This document shows positions 19,132 through 28,524 of a stretch of 64,000 nt of DNA, one piece after another. The notes below the pieces were generated by a model that saw nothing but the letters and a program-made list of their open reading frames with translations, had not been told where the DNA came from and searched no databases. Each line of letters begins with the position of its first letter. Within the stretch, counting starts at the first letter, position 1. A program made the position numbers and the translations under genes. Source of the stretch: Psychrobacter immobilis (GTDB lineage Bacteria; Pseudomonadota; Gammaproteobacteria; Pseudomonadales; Moraxellaceae); NCBI RefSeq assembly GCF_904846065.1, contig NZ_CAJGZV010000001.1, positions 2,170,001 to 2,234,000 of the forward strand, given 5' to 3'.

Positions 19132-19641
19132 TGAATTCATCCTTGAAATAATCGAGTTAATACACTTAACGACATCAATATATCAATAGTGATGCGTTAC
19201 AGACCTGTAATAATATAGCAATTCTTGCTATAAATAAACTGCCATCCAGATTCCCTCTACACTCATACTTGATATGCGAAGCTATTTAAGTAAAGGAGCA
19301 GCAGTTCTTGTAATGAATCAATAGCCAAATATAGTTTTGCTATGCGGAACAATGTTTCATAATACAATTCATTTAACCAAAGTCTGTGTCTATTGTAAAC
19401 CTTTATAATCATCTAAATATAAACGAGGTTATTTGACCAAAAAATACTGATATAAAATGACTAAATGGTCGTTCTTAATGCATTTTTATCATACTGTAGG
19501 ATTGATTATATTTTATATATAAACCCTAAGCGGTTGTCTTGTAAGGCAGCTCACTTAAAGTAGATCCCGTCTAAATTTACAAATTCGTCACCACATATCT
19601 TGGCAACGTTATCTATTACTCTAAAAATATGGAAAACCTTT
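19132..19641. other. Divergent intergenic region
   Basis: About 510 bases lie between the TRAP operon and the nucleoside phosphorylase gene. They are AT-rich and must contain both promoters. No RNA gene, repeat copy or clear operator is visible to me. Confidence 0.4.
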
Positions 19642-20547
19642 ATGATAATATCTAGTGTAGAAAAGTCAGCGGCAGTATCAGTATCGGTATCCGCTGATAT
19701 CGCCATCATTGGCGGTAGCGGTCTTTATCAGATGCAAGATTTAACCAATAAACGTAGTGTCAGCATATCGACGCCTTACGGTACGCCTTCTGATGATATT
19801 GTCTTAGGTGAATTAAATGGCGTGACGGTCGCCTTTCTAACTCGTCATGGTCAAGGTCACAAATTCACCCCTTCCGAAGTGCCTTATCGTGCCAATATTT
19901 ATGCCCTCAAAACTTTGGGCGTACGTTACGTCATTTCGGTATCGGCAGTGGGCTCATTAAGAGAAGCGCTTAAGCCCTTAGATATGGTCATTCCCGATCA
20001 AATGATCGATATGACTAAGCATAGAAACAGCAGTTTCTTTGGGGAAGGTGCAGTGGCACACGTCGCGATGGCGGATCCTTTATGTCCTAAAGTCGCGGAT
20101 ATTCTAACGCGTGCTTATACTCAGGCGCAGATAGCTGAAGGTCAATGTCATGCAAAAGCCACGTATGTCTGTATCGAAGGGCCACAGTTTTCCACTCGTG
20201 CAGAGTCACACTGGTATCGCCAAATGAATGCTGACATCATCGGTATGACCAATATGCCAGAGGCTAAGCTTGCTCGTGAAGCGAGTATGGCTTACGCGAC
20301 GCTAGCATTGGTCACAGATTTTGATAGTTGGCATCCTACCGAAGAGGATGTCAGCGCCGATTATGCCATAAGAAATCTAATGAAAAATGCTGAAAACGCT
20401 CAAGCAGTGATTAAGCAGGCGGTCGCCATACTCGCTGTAGAACAGCCCGACTCTATTGCCCATACGGCTTTAGCTCAAGCGTTAGTCACGCCAGTAAAGG
20501 CGATGAGTGAAGAGACTAAAACCAGACTTTCAGCACTATTACCTTAG
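19642..20547 (+). CDS. mtnP: 5'-methylthioadenosine phosphorylase (PNP/UDP family)
   Basis: The protein has 301 residues from the ATG at 19642. Family motifs are clear: IAIIGGSGLY, TRHGQGHKFTPSEVPYRANI, ISVSAVGSL, YVCIEGPQFSTRAES and GMTNMPEAKLAREA. The base-binding segment is TDFDSW, with the two aspartates that select 6-aminopurines, so methylthioadenosine is a better substrate guess than inosine-type substrates. It salvages adenine and methylthioribose-1-phosphate. It converges with the ArsS gene set, where a nucleoside phosphorylase would also make sense. A TTG at 19600 starts a longer frame but lacks support. Confidence 0.85.
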   Translation: MIISSVEKSAAVSVSVSADIAIIGGSGLYQMQDLTNKRSVSISTPYGTPSDDIVLGELNGVTVAFLTRHGQGHKFTPSEVPYRANIYALKTLGVRYVISVSAVGSLREALKPLDMVIPDQMIDMTKHRNSSFFGEGAVAHVAMADPLCPKVADILTRAYTQAQIAEGQCHAKATYVCIEGPQFSTRAESHWYRQMNADIIGMTNMPEAKLAREASMAYATLALVTDFDSWHPTEEDVSADYAIRNLMKNAENAQAVIKQAVAILAVEQPDSIAHTALAQALVTPVKAMSEETKTRLSALLP

Positions 20548-20568
20548 CCATACGCATTTATGATTATC

Positions 20569-20628
20569 AAAAAGCCATCGAACTATAATCAACCTAATAG
20601 GGTCAACAAAATAGCTCGATGGCTTTTT
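20569..20628. terminator. Bidirectional long-loop terminator
   Basis: AAAAAGCCATCGA and TCGATGGCTTTTT can pair across a loop of about 30 bases. It lies between the convergent phosphorylase and glycosyltransferase genes. Confidence 0.8.
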
Positions 20629-20656
20629 CATACCTAAAAACTTCGAATGATAAGGC

Positions 20657-20705
20657 ATTCTCAATTCTCAATTCTCAATTCTCAATTCTCAATTCTCAAT
20701 TCTCA
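20657..20705. repeat. Seven tandem copies of ATTCTCA
   Basis: Seven exact 7-base units run head to tail and end inside the stop codon of the leftward glycosyltransferase gene. On that strand the unit is TGAGAAT, so the first unit supplies the TGA stop. Such repeats change length by slippage. Confidence 0.95.
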
Positions 20706-21326
20706 ATAACCATTAAGCCAGCCATTTGGCAAGTAACACAAATCTTCAGGCTCATCAATATCAGGCAAAGGCGCTAACAACGCTACAGACCAGCTCAATT
20801 CTGCCAAGCGCTGTTGAGTAACCTTTGCTACGCTCACCGTACTCCATTCGATAGTGCTAAATAAGCGAGCAGCAACTTGCTTAAAGCCAAACAGTACATA
20901 ACCACCATCAAAAGCGGGAATCATGACGCTATCTTGTGTTTCTAACTGCTGGGCAGCCTGTCGAATACGAATGGTTGTAAGACTCGGACAGTCCGTACCT
21001 ATCAAAATAACGTGCTCGAAACGTGTTAACGCTTGCTGACTGGCGGTTAACATACGCAAACCCAAATCACCCTCTGCTTGTGCTGACCATTGCAGTGAGT
21101 CAGGCAAATTAAGCGCTTGCCAGCATGGATCAGTTGGCGCAGGACTGACACATAACTCAATCGTAAAGCCGGTAGCGACGGCTTGTTCTATACTATGCAA
21201 TAGCAGTTTATGCGCCATTTGCGCGGCACCTTCAATACCAAGAGCTGGCTGCAAGCGCGTTTTTGCCATACCCTGTGCGGGGAACTTGGCGAAAAGAATA
21301 ATGCAAGTTTGTTGGTTTTGATTCAT
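20703..21326 (-). CDS. TIGR04282-type glycosyltransferase (ArsS-associated)
   Basis: The protein has 207 residues and a nucleotide-diphospho-sugar transferase-like fold: FAKFPAQGMAKTRL at the N-terminus (a cofC/MobA-like nucleotide loop), LIGTDCPSL in the centre and DGGYVLFG. These match the family first named radical-SAM/selenodomain-associated transferase 1 and now annotated in arsenosugar biosynthesis. It is the last gene of the leftward set, 34 bases after its partner transferase. The donor and acceptor sugars are unknown. Confidence 0.82.
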   Translation of the reverse strand: MNQNQQTCIILFAKFPAQGMAKTRLQPALGIEGAAQMAHKLLLHSIEQAVATGFTIELCVSPAPTDPCWQALNLPDSLQWSAQAEGDLGLRMLTASQQALTRFEHVILIGTDCPSLTTIRIRQAAQQLETQDSVMIPAFDGGYVLFGFKQVAARLFSTIEWSTVSVAKVTQQRLAELSWSVALLAPLPDIDEPEDLCYLPNGWLNGY

Positions 21327-21360
21327 GGTAAGAGTTTATTCTTTGTAAGAGCTTATTCTT

Positions 21361-22080
21361 TTATTTATAATAACGCGCTTTGATATTATCAGCTGATACG
21401 CCGCGCCAATAATCAAAACGTAAATGCCACATCAAAATAATCGTCCGCCAAGTGCCATGCTGTTGCCAGCGTCTTGCTGATGTGATGACTTTACTTTTTA
21501 AACAAGCAGGTTTAGCAATACCTTTTAACTGTTTGCAAAGCTCAATATCTTCCATCAACGCTTGGTTAGGATAGCCACCAATTTGCTCAAATAAAAACTG
21601 GCTAATAAAAATGGCTTGGTCACCTATCGCGATTCCGCTCAACCGTGAGCGCCAATTAATCATTTGACTGACCAATCGCAGTGTCGGTTGACGACTGGCT
21701 ATTTGCACATCAAAACGTCCCCACTCTGCCCGTTTCATCGCTTTAGAAACGCTCTCGATAGCATTCATTGGCAATTGCGTATCGGCATGCAAAAAAAGTA
21801 ATACCTCACCAGTTGCTAACGCTGCACCTGTATTCATTTGCAGCGCGCGCCCTGCTTTAGACTCAGTCATTTGCCAATCAATTTTACGATCATTATCAGG
21901 CATTACCTTATTAATAAAACTTTGGATTATGGCAATAGAATTATCTGTTGAACCACCATCGACCAATATTACTTGCTGCGGGTTTGGATTTAGCTTGTTG
22001 ATATTATCAAACAATAAAGGCAAATTATCTGCCTCATTGAGCACTGGAATAATGATAGAAACCGTCGCCATAGCCGTCAT
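21361..22080 (-). CDS. TIGR04283-type family 2 glycosyltransferase (ArsS-associated)
   Basis: The protein has 239 residues of GT-A fold: VSIIIPVLNEADNLP at the start, VDGGSTD, and the metal-binding DxD-like FLHADTQLP. The C-terminal RRWQQHGTWRT segment is typical of the family named radical-SAM/selenodomain-associated transferase 2. It is predicted to add a sugar in the ArsS pathway. The start may be the ATG at 22080 or the one at 22071; neither has a strong ribosome site. Confidence 0.85.
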   Translation of the reverse strand: MTAMATVSIIIPVLNEADNLPLLFDNINKLNPNPQQVILVDGGSTDNSIAIIQSFINKVMPDNDRKIDWQMTESKAGRALQMNTGAALATGEVLLFLHADTQLPMNAIESVSKAMKRAEWGRFDVQIASRQPTLRLVSQMINWRSRLSGIAIGDQAIFISQFLFEQIGGYPNQALMEDIELCKQLKGIAKPACLKSKVITSARRWQQHGTWRTIILMWHLRFDYWRGVSADNIKARYYK

Positions 22081-22110
22081 AGTTAGCAGTACTCTTACTT
22101 GTTGTTACCA

Positions 22111-22959
22111 TTATTTATTATTAAGGCTCCAATTATAATCGGTATAACCAATCTTCACTTTTCCTGCTTTTAGCTCAGCCGTTTGCGACTTACTAAGCCC
22201 TAAAGACGAGCTGTAACGAGCCAAAAACCCTTCTAAATCATTAGTGCCGCGCCAGTTGGTTTCAAAGTCTTCTTTATACCATTTAAAAATTGGCGAGACC
22301 TCTAACGTATTACCTTTGAGACGGTTTCGACTGCTATCCGCGAGGAATTTACTCGTCACTTGCTCTAATTGTTTATCTAATTTACGCCCTGTAAAAGCAT
22401 CATTTAATAGCGCAGGACAGCCGATGCTCGCACAATTTACGGCAAAGTGAATACGTGGTTCGTTATAGCGTTTAGAGCCACGGATTAGATTGTGCTCGAT
22501 GTCATCAAGCGAACGCTTCTTGCCTAATAGCGTGACAAAATCCTGTTTCCATGGCGAACCAAATATTCCACCAATATCTTTAATCGACTTGATGTTAGGA
22601 TACTTGGTCAAGACTAGCTCTACCGTTCCAGCATTATAGACGTTGATCAAAAATGCCAATTGCTCGTCTTTACTCCAGCCGTTAAATTCCGACTGGCTAA
22701 CCTTACTAGTCGCCGCCATATAGCTGTCAAGCTTGCTCTTATCCGCTTTCATACCATTATAATTGACGACAGATGCTTTGCCACCATTGGTCATAGTGAC
22801 GTTTTTATCAAGTAAGCTATCCCAAGTGCTGTGATTAAAATCCGCATAACTTGCCATACTGGCTAACAGGATAGAGGTGGTCACTGCCGCTTTGATTAAT
22901 AAACCACTGCTTAAAAAAAGGCTTTTACTATTAAGTCTTGTACTATTAAATACTGACAT
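22111..22959 (-). CDS. Secreted DUF547 protein (ArsS-associated)
   Basis: The protein has 282 residues. Residues 1-38 form a signal peptide ending ASYA. The mature part is DUF547: FLINVYNAGTVELVL, the LDDIEHNLIRG segment, RIHFAVNCASIGCPAL with conserved His and Cys residues, and a FKWYKEDF segment. DUF547 has a papain-like arrangement in some analyses, but activity is unproven. It sits 12 bases after the arsS-like gene, so cotranscription is very likely. Its export suggests a step outside the cytoplasm. Confidence 0.88.
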   Translation of the reverse strand: MSVFNSTRLNSKSLFLSSGLLIKAAVTTSILLASMASYADFNHSTWDSLLDKNVTMTNGGKASVVNYNGMKADKSKLDSYMAATSKVSQSEFNGWSKDEQLAFLINVYNAGTVELVLTKYPNIKSIKDIGGIFGSPWKQDFVTLLGKKRSLDDIEHNLIRGSKRYNEPRIHFAVNCASIGCPALLNDAFTGRKLDKQLEQVTSKFLADSSRNRLKGNTLEVSPIFKWYKEDFETNWRGTNDLEGFLARYSSSLGLSKSQTAELKAGKVKIGYTDYNWSLNNK

Positions 22960-22971
22960 GATTGACTCCGG

Positions 22972-23970
22972 TTAAATCGAGGATATTTCTTCTATCGCCT
23001 GCTCTGTTATCTCTCCCTCTAGCGCACCACCGCAGCTACTTCCCTGCCCTGCCGTACAGCCATAGCAGTGATCTGCAATGGCAATATCATCGCCAGCAGG
23101 ATTTTGCGTTAACAAATCGCTTAGATGCCGACGGGACTTGTTGGGCACTGGAATCTCTAATTGTTGGTTAAAGTCACAATCAAACAACTCTCCTAACCAA
23201 TTAACACTGATGGTCGATCGGCACATGACTTCGGTTAAATTGGCAGCCACGTAATTGGCTTTGAGCAAATCCATATAGGGATGGAATTGGTTTTTAGCCA
23301 ATAGCACCGCACCAAAACGCTGAATGGGCATATTGATCAAGGCAAATAACTGATGAAATTCGATATCAAAATGCGCTTTTAACTCGCGCTTATAATCTGC
23401 TTCAAGTTGCTGTTGATTGGGCGGCAGCGTCGCACCTTGCGGGTTATAGACAAGGTTCAGCGTGAGCTCTGACCCTTTCTTGCCGTAGCCAAGCGCATTG
23501 AGCTTATGCAACCCCAATATACTGTCATCAAATGCGCCCTTGCCGCGCTGCTTATCGACATTTTCTAATGAATAACAGGGCATTGAAGCCACCACTTCGA
23601 CCGCATTGTCTGCCAAAAACTGTGCCATGTCCTCAAAGCCTTCTTCCATCAGGATAGTCAGATTACAGCGATCAATTACTTTTACACCCAAGGCACGTGC
23701 GGCTGTGACCAAATACTTAAAGTCTTCGTGCATCTCAGGCGCACCGCCCGTTAAATCAAGCGTCTCAATATTTTTTGCTTGCAAGACTTCTAGAATCAAC
23801 TCAACAAGCTCACGCGACATCATCTCTGTGCGGTAAGGACTGGCAGCCACATGACAATGCACACAAGACATATTGCATAAGTAACCCATATTGACCTGTA
23901 GCGTGGTTAACTCACGACGTTTGATCGCTGGGAAATCCGTGTGCTCGAGTAATTCGATAGTTGATTTCAT
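22972..23970 (-). CDS. arsS: Radical SAM protein ArsS family
   Basis: The protein has 332 residues from the ATG at 23970. The radical SAM motif is C32-xxx-C36-xx-C39 in YLCNMSCVHCHVAASP, followed by LDLTGGAPEM. The C-terminal Cys-rich region contains CDFNQQL and HCYGCTAGQGSSCGG. This is the family annotated as ArsS, which transfers the adenosyl group of SAM to a methylated arsenical. Some relatives are selenoproteins; here cysteines are present and no in-frame UGA is needed. It heads a four-gene leftward set. No ArsM is in the window. Confidence 0.88.
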   Translation of the reverse strand: MKSTIELLEHTDFPAIKRRELTTLQVNMGYLCNMSCVHCHVAASPYRTEMMSRELVELILEVLQAKNIETLDLTGGAPEMHEDFKYLVTAARALGVKVIDRCNLTILMEEGFEDMAQFLADNAVEVVASMPCYSLENVDKQRGKGAFDDSILGLHKLNALGYGKKGSELTLNLVYNPQGATLPPNQQQLEADYKRELKAHFDIEFHQLFALINMPIQRFGAVLLAKNQFHPYMDLLKANYVAANLTEVMCRSTISVNWLGELFDCDFNQQLEIPVPNKSRRHLSDLLTQNPAGDDIAIADHCYGCTAGQGSSCGGALEGEITEQAIEEISSI

Positions 23971-24498
23971 AATGGTATAAAACCCCGTTGGTAGCACCTC
24001 TAAAGCAAAAAGGATGACGCAAAAATAAAAGGTTAAAAAAGAAAAATTCACACGCAAGCAATTGCTTCTTATGACTATTTCATAAAATTATCATCTCATT
24101 TCCAGTCTTATCACTTTGTGTTTTATCTAATTAATCATACCTGATTGTGAAACAGTATTGACAACTAATATCGTGATTTTCACCTTTTATGCCAAATGAG
24201 CATGACGTCTCGTAGGATGTCATACAGCACTTGTCAATTTGGCTTTTAAGATATTATATTCAGCAGCTTTATAGATCGACCTTCTCATCCAATTGGCAAT
24301 ACCACAGTTGTCAGTGCAAAACTCTTAAATAGCATTGACCGCACAAGGCTTTATCGCTAAATTGGTTGCAACATTCCTATCTTTTAAAACAACAGTCACT
24401 GATAAAATATGAATACTTTTAGAATATAGAAAGCCCACCACGTACCAATGCTTATGACACACGGATGTAAGCATCAAATCACCTTTAAGGATAACGTA
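23971..24498. other. Divergent intergenic region
   Basis: About 530 bases lie between the ArsS set and the amidohydrolase gene. A TTGACA occurs near 24157, but no matching -10 follows at normal spacing. No RNA gene or repeat copy is visible. Confidence 0.4.
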
Positions 24499-26238
24499 AT
24501 GAATATGAGCACATTACTAAAACCAACTGTACTGAGCATTGGATTAATGAGTGTCATAGGTTGCACTACCATGCAGACCGCGCCCAAGGATATGAGCAAC
24601 TCAGCAACTGTCTATTACAATGGCAACATCATCACGATGGAGGGCGATCAGCCGCAAATGGCTGAAGCCTTAGTCACCCAAGCGGGCAAGATTGCCTATG
24701 TGGGCAATTTACAAGAGGCGCAATCGAAATATAAAAATGCCGCGCAGATTAATCTACAAGATAAAACCTTATTACCCAGCTTTATCGATCCGCACAGTCA
24801 TTTTGATATGGTGTCGAACACCATGGGTCAGATCAATCTCAACCCGCCGCCCATCGGTCAAGTCGATAGTATTCCTAAAATGATGCAAACGCTAAAAGAG
24901 TATAAAATAGACAATAACATTGCTGATGGCGACTGGATCTTTGGTTGGGGTTATGATGAAACTCAGCTCGCCGAGGGGCGTCATCCGACCAAAAGCGAGA
25001 TTGATAAAGTACTGCCAAACAATCCAGTGTATTTACAACACACGAGTGGTCACATGGGCGTCGCAAACAGCAAGGCGCTGGCCATGATGAACATCACTGC
25101 TGACAGTAAAAATCCAGCGGGCGGTAATATTGCTCGAATTAAAGGCTCTAATGAACCAAACGGTCTCGTACAAGAAACGGCGATGTATCCGTTCGTGCGC
25201 AATATGCTAGAAGTGTTAGCGCCGAATCAAGGCAAATTCTTTGAGCAGACGCAAGAGTATTATGCAAAGAATGGCATAACGACGGCACACAATGGCTCAA
25301 CGGCTCGAAACACTATTCAGTTTTTTCAAAAACAAGCCGATGCAGACAAACTTAAAATTGACTTGGTCGCACTGGCAGGAGTGAGTGACTTAGATGAGAA
25401 TTTAGCTGATAAAAACTTCGTATGGAAAACCTATCAAAACGGCTTTAAAGTACAGGGTACCAAAATCGTTGCAGATGGCTCGCCACAAGGCAAGACCGCC
25501 TATTTTAGCCAACCTTATCTCACGCCAGTTCCAGATTGTGAAAAGGACTGCCGCGGTCTACCAAGTGTCAACCAAGATGAGCTGAACGAGACGTTTGTCA
25601 AAGCCTATGCTCGCGACAATCAGCTCTTTATCCATAATAATGGTGATGGCGCAACCGATATGCTCATCAAGGCACACGAGTATGCGGTCAAAAAGACTGG
25701 TCAAGCAGCTGATAAAGATCGCCGTACTGTGCCCATTCATGCTCAATTTGCCCGACCTGATCAGCTAGCCGCATTCAAAAAATACAATATGGTGCCGTCC
25801 TTCTTTACCAACCATACTTACTTTTGGGGAGATGTACACGTTAAAAACTTAGGTAAAAAACGTGCCGCCTTTTCAAGCCCGATTGCCACTGCTGATAGAA
25901 TGGGACTTAAATATACCAATCACTCTGATGACACAGTGACACCTGTTGACCCGCTATTTACAGTCTGGTCAGCAGTCAATCGCACTTCGCGCTCAGGTAA
26001 AATCATTGGTAAAAATGAGCGAGCGACGCCGTATCAAGCGTTAAAAGCCATTACCAGCAATGCCGCTTATGAGTATTTTGAAGAGGACAGCAAAGGCACC
26101 TTGACGCCAGGGAAACTAGCTGATTTGGTTATCTTAGATGCCAACCCATTAACCATAGAGGCAAGCAAGCTCAAAGACATCAAAGTCATCACAACCATTA
26201 AAGAAGGTCAAACGATTTACCAACGTCCAGTACAATAG
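24499..26238 (+). CDS. Amidohydrolase family 3 lipoprotein (YtcJ-like)
   Basis: The protein has 579 residues from the ATG at 24499, seven bases after AAGGA. The signal segment ends in a lipobox, VIGC. The hydrolase domain shows the metal-binding HSH in FIDPHSHFD, a YLQHTSGHMG segment, VADGSPQGKTAYF, a HNNGD segment and HSDDTVTP, as in imidazolonepropionase/YtcJ-type enzymes. The C-terminal GTLTPGKLADLVILD strand is the usual amidohydrolase ending. It is probably anchored in the envelope; the substrate is unknown. It appears to be transcribed alone. Confidence 0.88.
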   Translation: MNMSTLLKPTVLSIGLMSVIGCTTMQTAPKDMSNSATVYYNGNIITMEGDQPQMAEALVTQAGKIAYVGNLQEAQSKYKNAAQINLQDKTLLPSFIDPHSHFDMVSNTMGQINLNPPPIGQVDSIPKMMQTLKEYKIDNNIADGDWIFGWGYDETQLAEGRHPTKSEIDKVLPNNPVYLQHTSGHMGVANSKALAMMNITADSKNPAGGNIARIKGSNEPNGLVQETAMYPFVRNMLEVLAPNQGKFFEQTQEYYAKNGITTAHNGSTARNTIQFFQKQADADKLKIDLVALAGVSDLDENLADKNFVWKTYQNGFKVQGTKIVADGSPQGKTAYFSQPYLTPVPDCEKDCRGLPSVNQDELNETFVKAYARDNQLFIHNNGDGATDMLIKAHEYAVKKTGQAADKDRRTVPIHAQFARPDQLAAFKKYNMVPSFFTNHTYFWGDVHVKNLGKKRAAFSSPIATADRMGLKYTNHSDDTVTPVDPLFTVWSAVNRTSRSGKIIGKNERATPYQALKAITSNAAYEYFEEDSKGTLTPGKLADLVILDANPLTIEASKLKDIKVITTIKEGQTIYQRPVQ

Positions 26239-26373
26239 TTCATGGTAAGCGCCGTATAATAAGCCAAATTTTAGCAGGCGATTTCAAATTATCATGCCTG
26301 CTATTCATTAAGATGATGAACCATTAAAGCCATTTATTAAAAACATTCATTAAAACTGTTTAAGGAATCCTAT

Positions 26374-27330
26374 ATGAGTACCAACACCGATACAGGTAGC
26401 GACCACATTCTCTCCTCCGATAATATTCATTACTTGCATCATAATTTTTTTGAACCAAGCCATGAAAACACAGCGGTAAAAGCCACGTTACTAATTGTTC
26501 ACGGTATGGCAGAGCATAGCGGACGTTACGCAGACTTCGCTCAGTTTTTAGCGGATAATGGTATCGCAGTGGCAACTTATGACCATTTGGGACATGGAAA
26601 AACCGTCAAAACATCAGCAGATTTAGGTTTTTTTGGTGAAGAACATCCAGTACAGTCCCTGCTAAAAGACGTCATTGTCATGGCAGATAGCTTAAAAAAC
26701 CGCCATCCTGACGTGCCGCACTTTGTAATGGGTCACTCTATGGGCTCGTTTATTGTGCGTAATGTCCTAAAGCACCATGCACACAATTTTACAGGTGCTA
26801 TTTTGATGGGTACAGCAGATGCCAACCCCTTGACTAAAGTGCTACTGCCAGTCAATAAAGTACTGGCAAAAGTAGCACCTAAAAAACCAAATGCAATGTT
26901 TGCCAAGGTGATGAATAAAGTCTTGAATAGTAAGCTTGAAGATCGCATCTCTTCATCAGAATTTGCATGGTTAACTGAAAATCCTGCCGCCATTGAAGCC
27001 TATGAAGCAGATCCCTTAACGGGCTTTGATTTCACCAATAATGGCTTTATGACACTATTCTTTCTGATGGAAACTGGCTTAAACAAAGGCTGGGCAATGA
27101 CTATCCCAAAAAACTTCCCGATGCTATTTATCAGCGGCGAAGATGATCCTATCGGAGATATGGGCAACGGCATCCGTAAAATTGTCACGCGCTTAAACAA
27201 GCAAAATTTCAGTCAAGTAGATATCCAACTCTACCCAAATATGCGTCATGAGCCTTTGCATGAAAAAGACCACCAAACAGTCTATGAAGATATCTTAGAA
27301 TGGATAGAAAGCCATAGCTCAGACAATTAA
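26374..27330 (+). CDS. Monoacylglycerol lipase-like alpha/beta hydrolase
   Basis: The protein has 318 residues of the serine aminopeptidase S33 / Hydrolase_4 type. The signature is complete: IVHGMAEHSGRY (oxyanion region), YDHLGHG, the nucleophile GHSMGS, the acid in ISGEDDP and the His in MRHEPLHE. No signal peptide is visible. Family members hydrolyse monoacylglycerols or lysophospholipids. AAGGA precedes the ATG by seven bases. Confidence 0.87.
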   Translation: MSTNTDTGSDHILSSDNIHYLHHNFFEPSHENTAVKATLLIVHGMAEHSGRYADFAQFLADNGIAVATYDHLGHGKTVKTSADLGFFGEEHPVQSLLKDVIVMADSLKNRHPDVPHFVMGHSMGSFIVRNVLKHHAHNFTGAILMGTADANPLTKVLLPVNKVLAKVAPKKPNAMFAKVMNKVLNSKLEDRISSSEFAWLTENPAAIEAYEADPLTGFDFTNNGFMTLFFLMETGLNKGWAMTIPKNFPMLFISGEDDPIGDMGNGIRKIVTRLNKQNFSQVDIQLYPNMRHEPLHEKDHQTVYEDILEWIESHSSDN

Positions 27331-27340
27331 CAGCAGCGGT

Positions 27341-27414
27341 TAACTCGTTTGCTAAAAGTCGCCAAATTAGCGACAATACGGTAAGCAAGTTTTTACGCCA
27401 AGTCGTGCGAGTTA
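27341..27414 (+). other. Nested inverted repeats upstream of dapD
   Basis: Three helices can nest: TAACTCG 27341-27347 with CGAGTTA 27408-27414, TTGCT 27349-27353 with AGCAA 27384-27388, and GTCGC 27358-27362 with GCGAC 27370-27374. A run of five T follows the second helix. It could be a terminator of the lipase gene or a structured leader of dapD. Confidence 0.4.
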
Positions 27415-27461
27415 TTTAACGATAATATATGCTTTACCTTCCACTAACTTTAGGAACCTTT

Positions 27462-28283
27462 ATGTCATTACAACAAACCATCGAACAAGCCTTTGAAAAA
27501 CGCAACGAATACAGCCCAAGCACGATGCCACAGGACGTGCGTGATGCTATTAATCAAGTGCTTGAGCAATTAGATAACGGCACATTGCGCGTTGCAGAAA
27601 AAAAGGATGGCGAATGGGTCGTCAATCAATGGGCAAAAAAAGCCGTCTTGCTCTCTTTTCGCTTAAACGACAACTATGTTCAGGCAGCGGGCGAACATGT
27701 GCAATTTTATGACAAAGTTCCGACTAAGTTTGCCAACTGGACCGAAGCGCAGTTCAAAGAATCAGGCGTACGTGTTGTACCACCCGCTGTTGCTCGTAAA
27801 GGCTCGTTCATCGCAGCAGGTGCGGTATTGATGCCATCGTATGTCAACATCGGCGCGTATGTCGATCAAGGCGCGATGGTAGATACGTGGGCGACCGTGG
27901 GTTCATGTGCCCAAATTGGTAAAAATGTGCATTTATCAGGTGGCGTTGGTATCGGCGGCGTATTAGAGCCATTACAAGCGAATCCAACTATCATCGAAGA
28001 CAATTGCTTCATCGGTGCGCGTTCTGAAATCGTTGAAGGCGTAATCGTCGAAGAAGGTGCTGTTATCTCGATGGGTGTATTTATTGGTCAATCAACGCGC
28101 ATTTATGATCGCGAAACGGGTGAGATTCATCGTGGCCGTGTACCAGCAGGCTCTGTTGTTGTACCGGGTAGCTTGCCATCAGAAGATGGTACGCATAGCT
28201 TATATGCTGCTATCATCGTCAAAAAAGTCGATGCACAAACCCGCGCTAAAACATCAGTCAATGAGTTATTACGTTTAGCTTAG
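27462..28283 (+). CDS. dapD: 2,3,4,5-tetrahydropyridine-2,6-dicarboxylate N-succinyltransferase
   Basis: The protein has 273 residues, one short of the E. coli enzyme. It succinylates tetrahydrodipicolinate in lysine and diaminopimelate synthesis. The N-terminal helical domain ([11 protein letters not shown]) is followed by the left-handed beta-helix of hexapeptide repeats ([24 protein letters not shown]) and a C-terminal GSLPSEDG segment. The start is the ATG at 27462, six bases after AGGAA; a frame 11 codons longer has no ribosome site. Confidence 0.96.
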   Translation: MSLQQTIEQAFEKRNEYSPSTMPQDVRDAINQVLEQLDNGTLRVAEKKDGEWVVNQWAKKAVLLSFRLNDNYVQAAGEHVQFYDKVPTKFANWTEAQFKESGVRVVPPAVARKGSFIAAGAVLMPSYVNIGAYVDQGAMVDTWATVGSCAQIGKNVHLSGGVGIGGVLEPLQANPTIIEDNCFIGARSEIVEGVIVEEGAVISMGVFIGQSTRIYDRETGEIHRGRVPAGSVVVPGSLPSEDGTHSLYAAIIVKKVDAQTRAKTSVNELLRLA

Positions 28284-28344
28284 TATTTTTGATACTTAGA
28301 GTTTCGTACCCAAACCGTACGGACAGCGACAGATCCTCTTTATT

Positions 28345-28377
28345 AAAGACGCTGAAGAAAACTTCAGCGTCTTTTTT
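28345..28377 (+). terminator. Terminator of dapD
   Basis: AAGACGCTGAAG / CTTCAGCGTCTT stem with a 4-base loop and a run of T, 62 bases after the stop codon. Confidence 0.93.
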
Positions 28378-28524
28378 GCAGCTTAATAGAGGGTGGTGCG
28401 TTATAATCCCTTTTTTTGGTTTGGCTTTATCCAAACGCAAAACGCCCATACCAGAACTTGCCTTTTTATTACCATTGATAAATGCCTCATCCCATTAGCA
28501 ATCTTTAACTGTATTTGACATATT

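Noticed and set aside
20657..20705. Possible CRISPR-like array
   Set aside because: The units are 7 bases with no spacers. It is a simple tandem repeat.
22972..23970. Selenocysteine in the ArsS-type protein
   Set aside because: The Cys-rich C-terminus is encoded by cysteine codons and the frame has no internal UGA.
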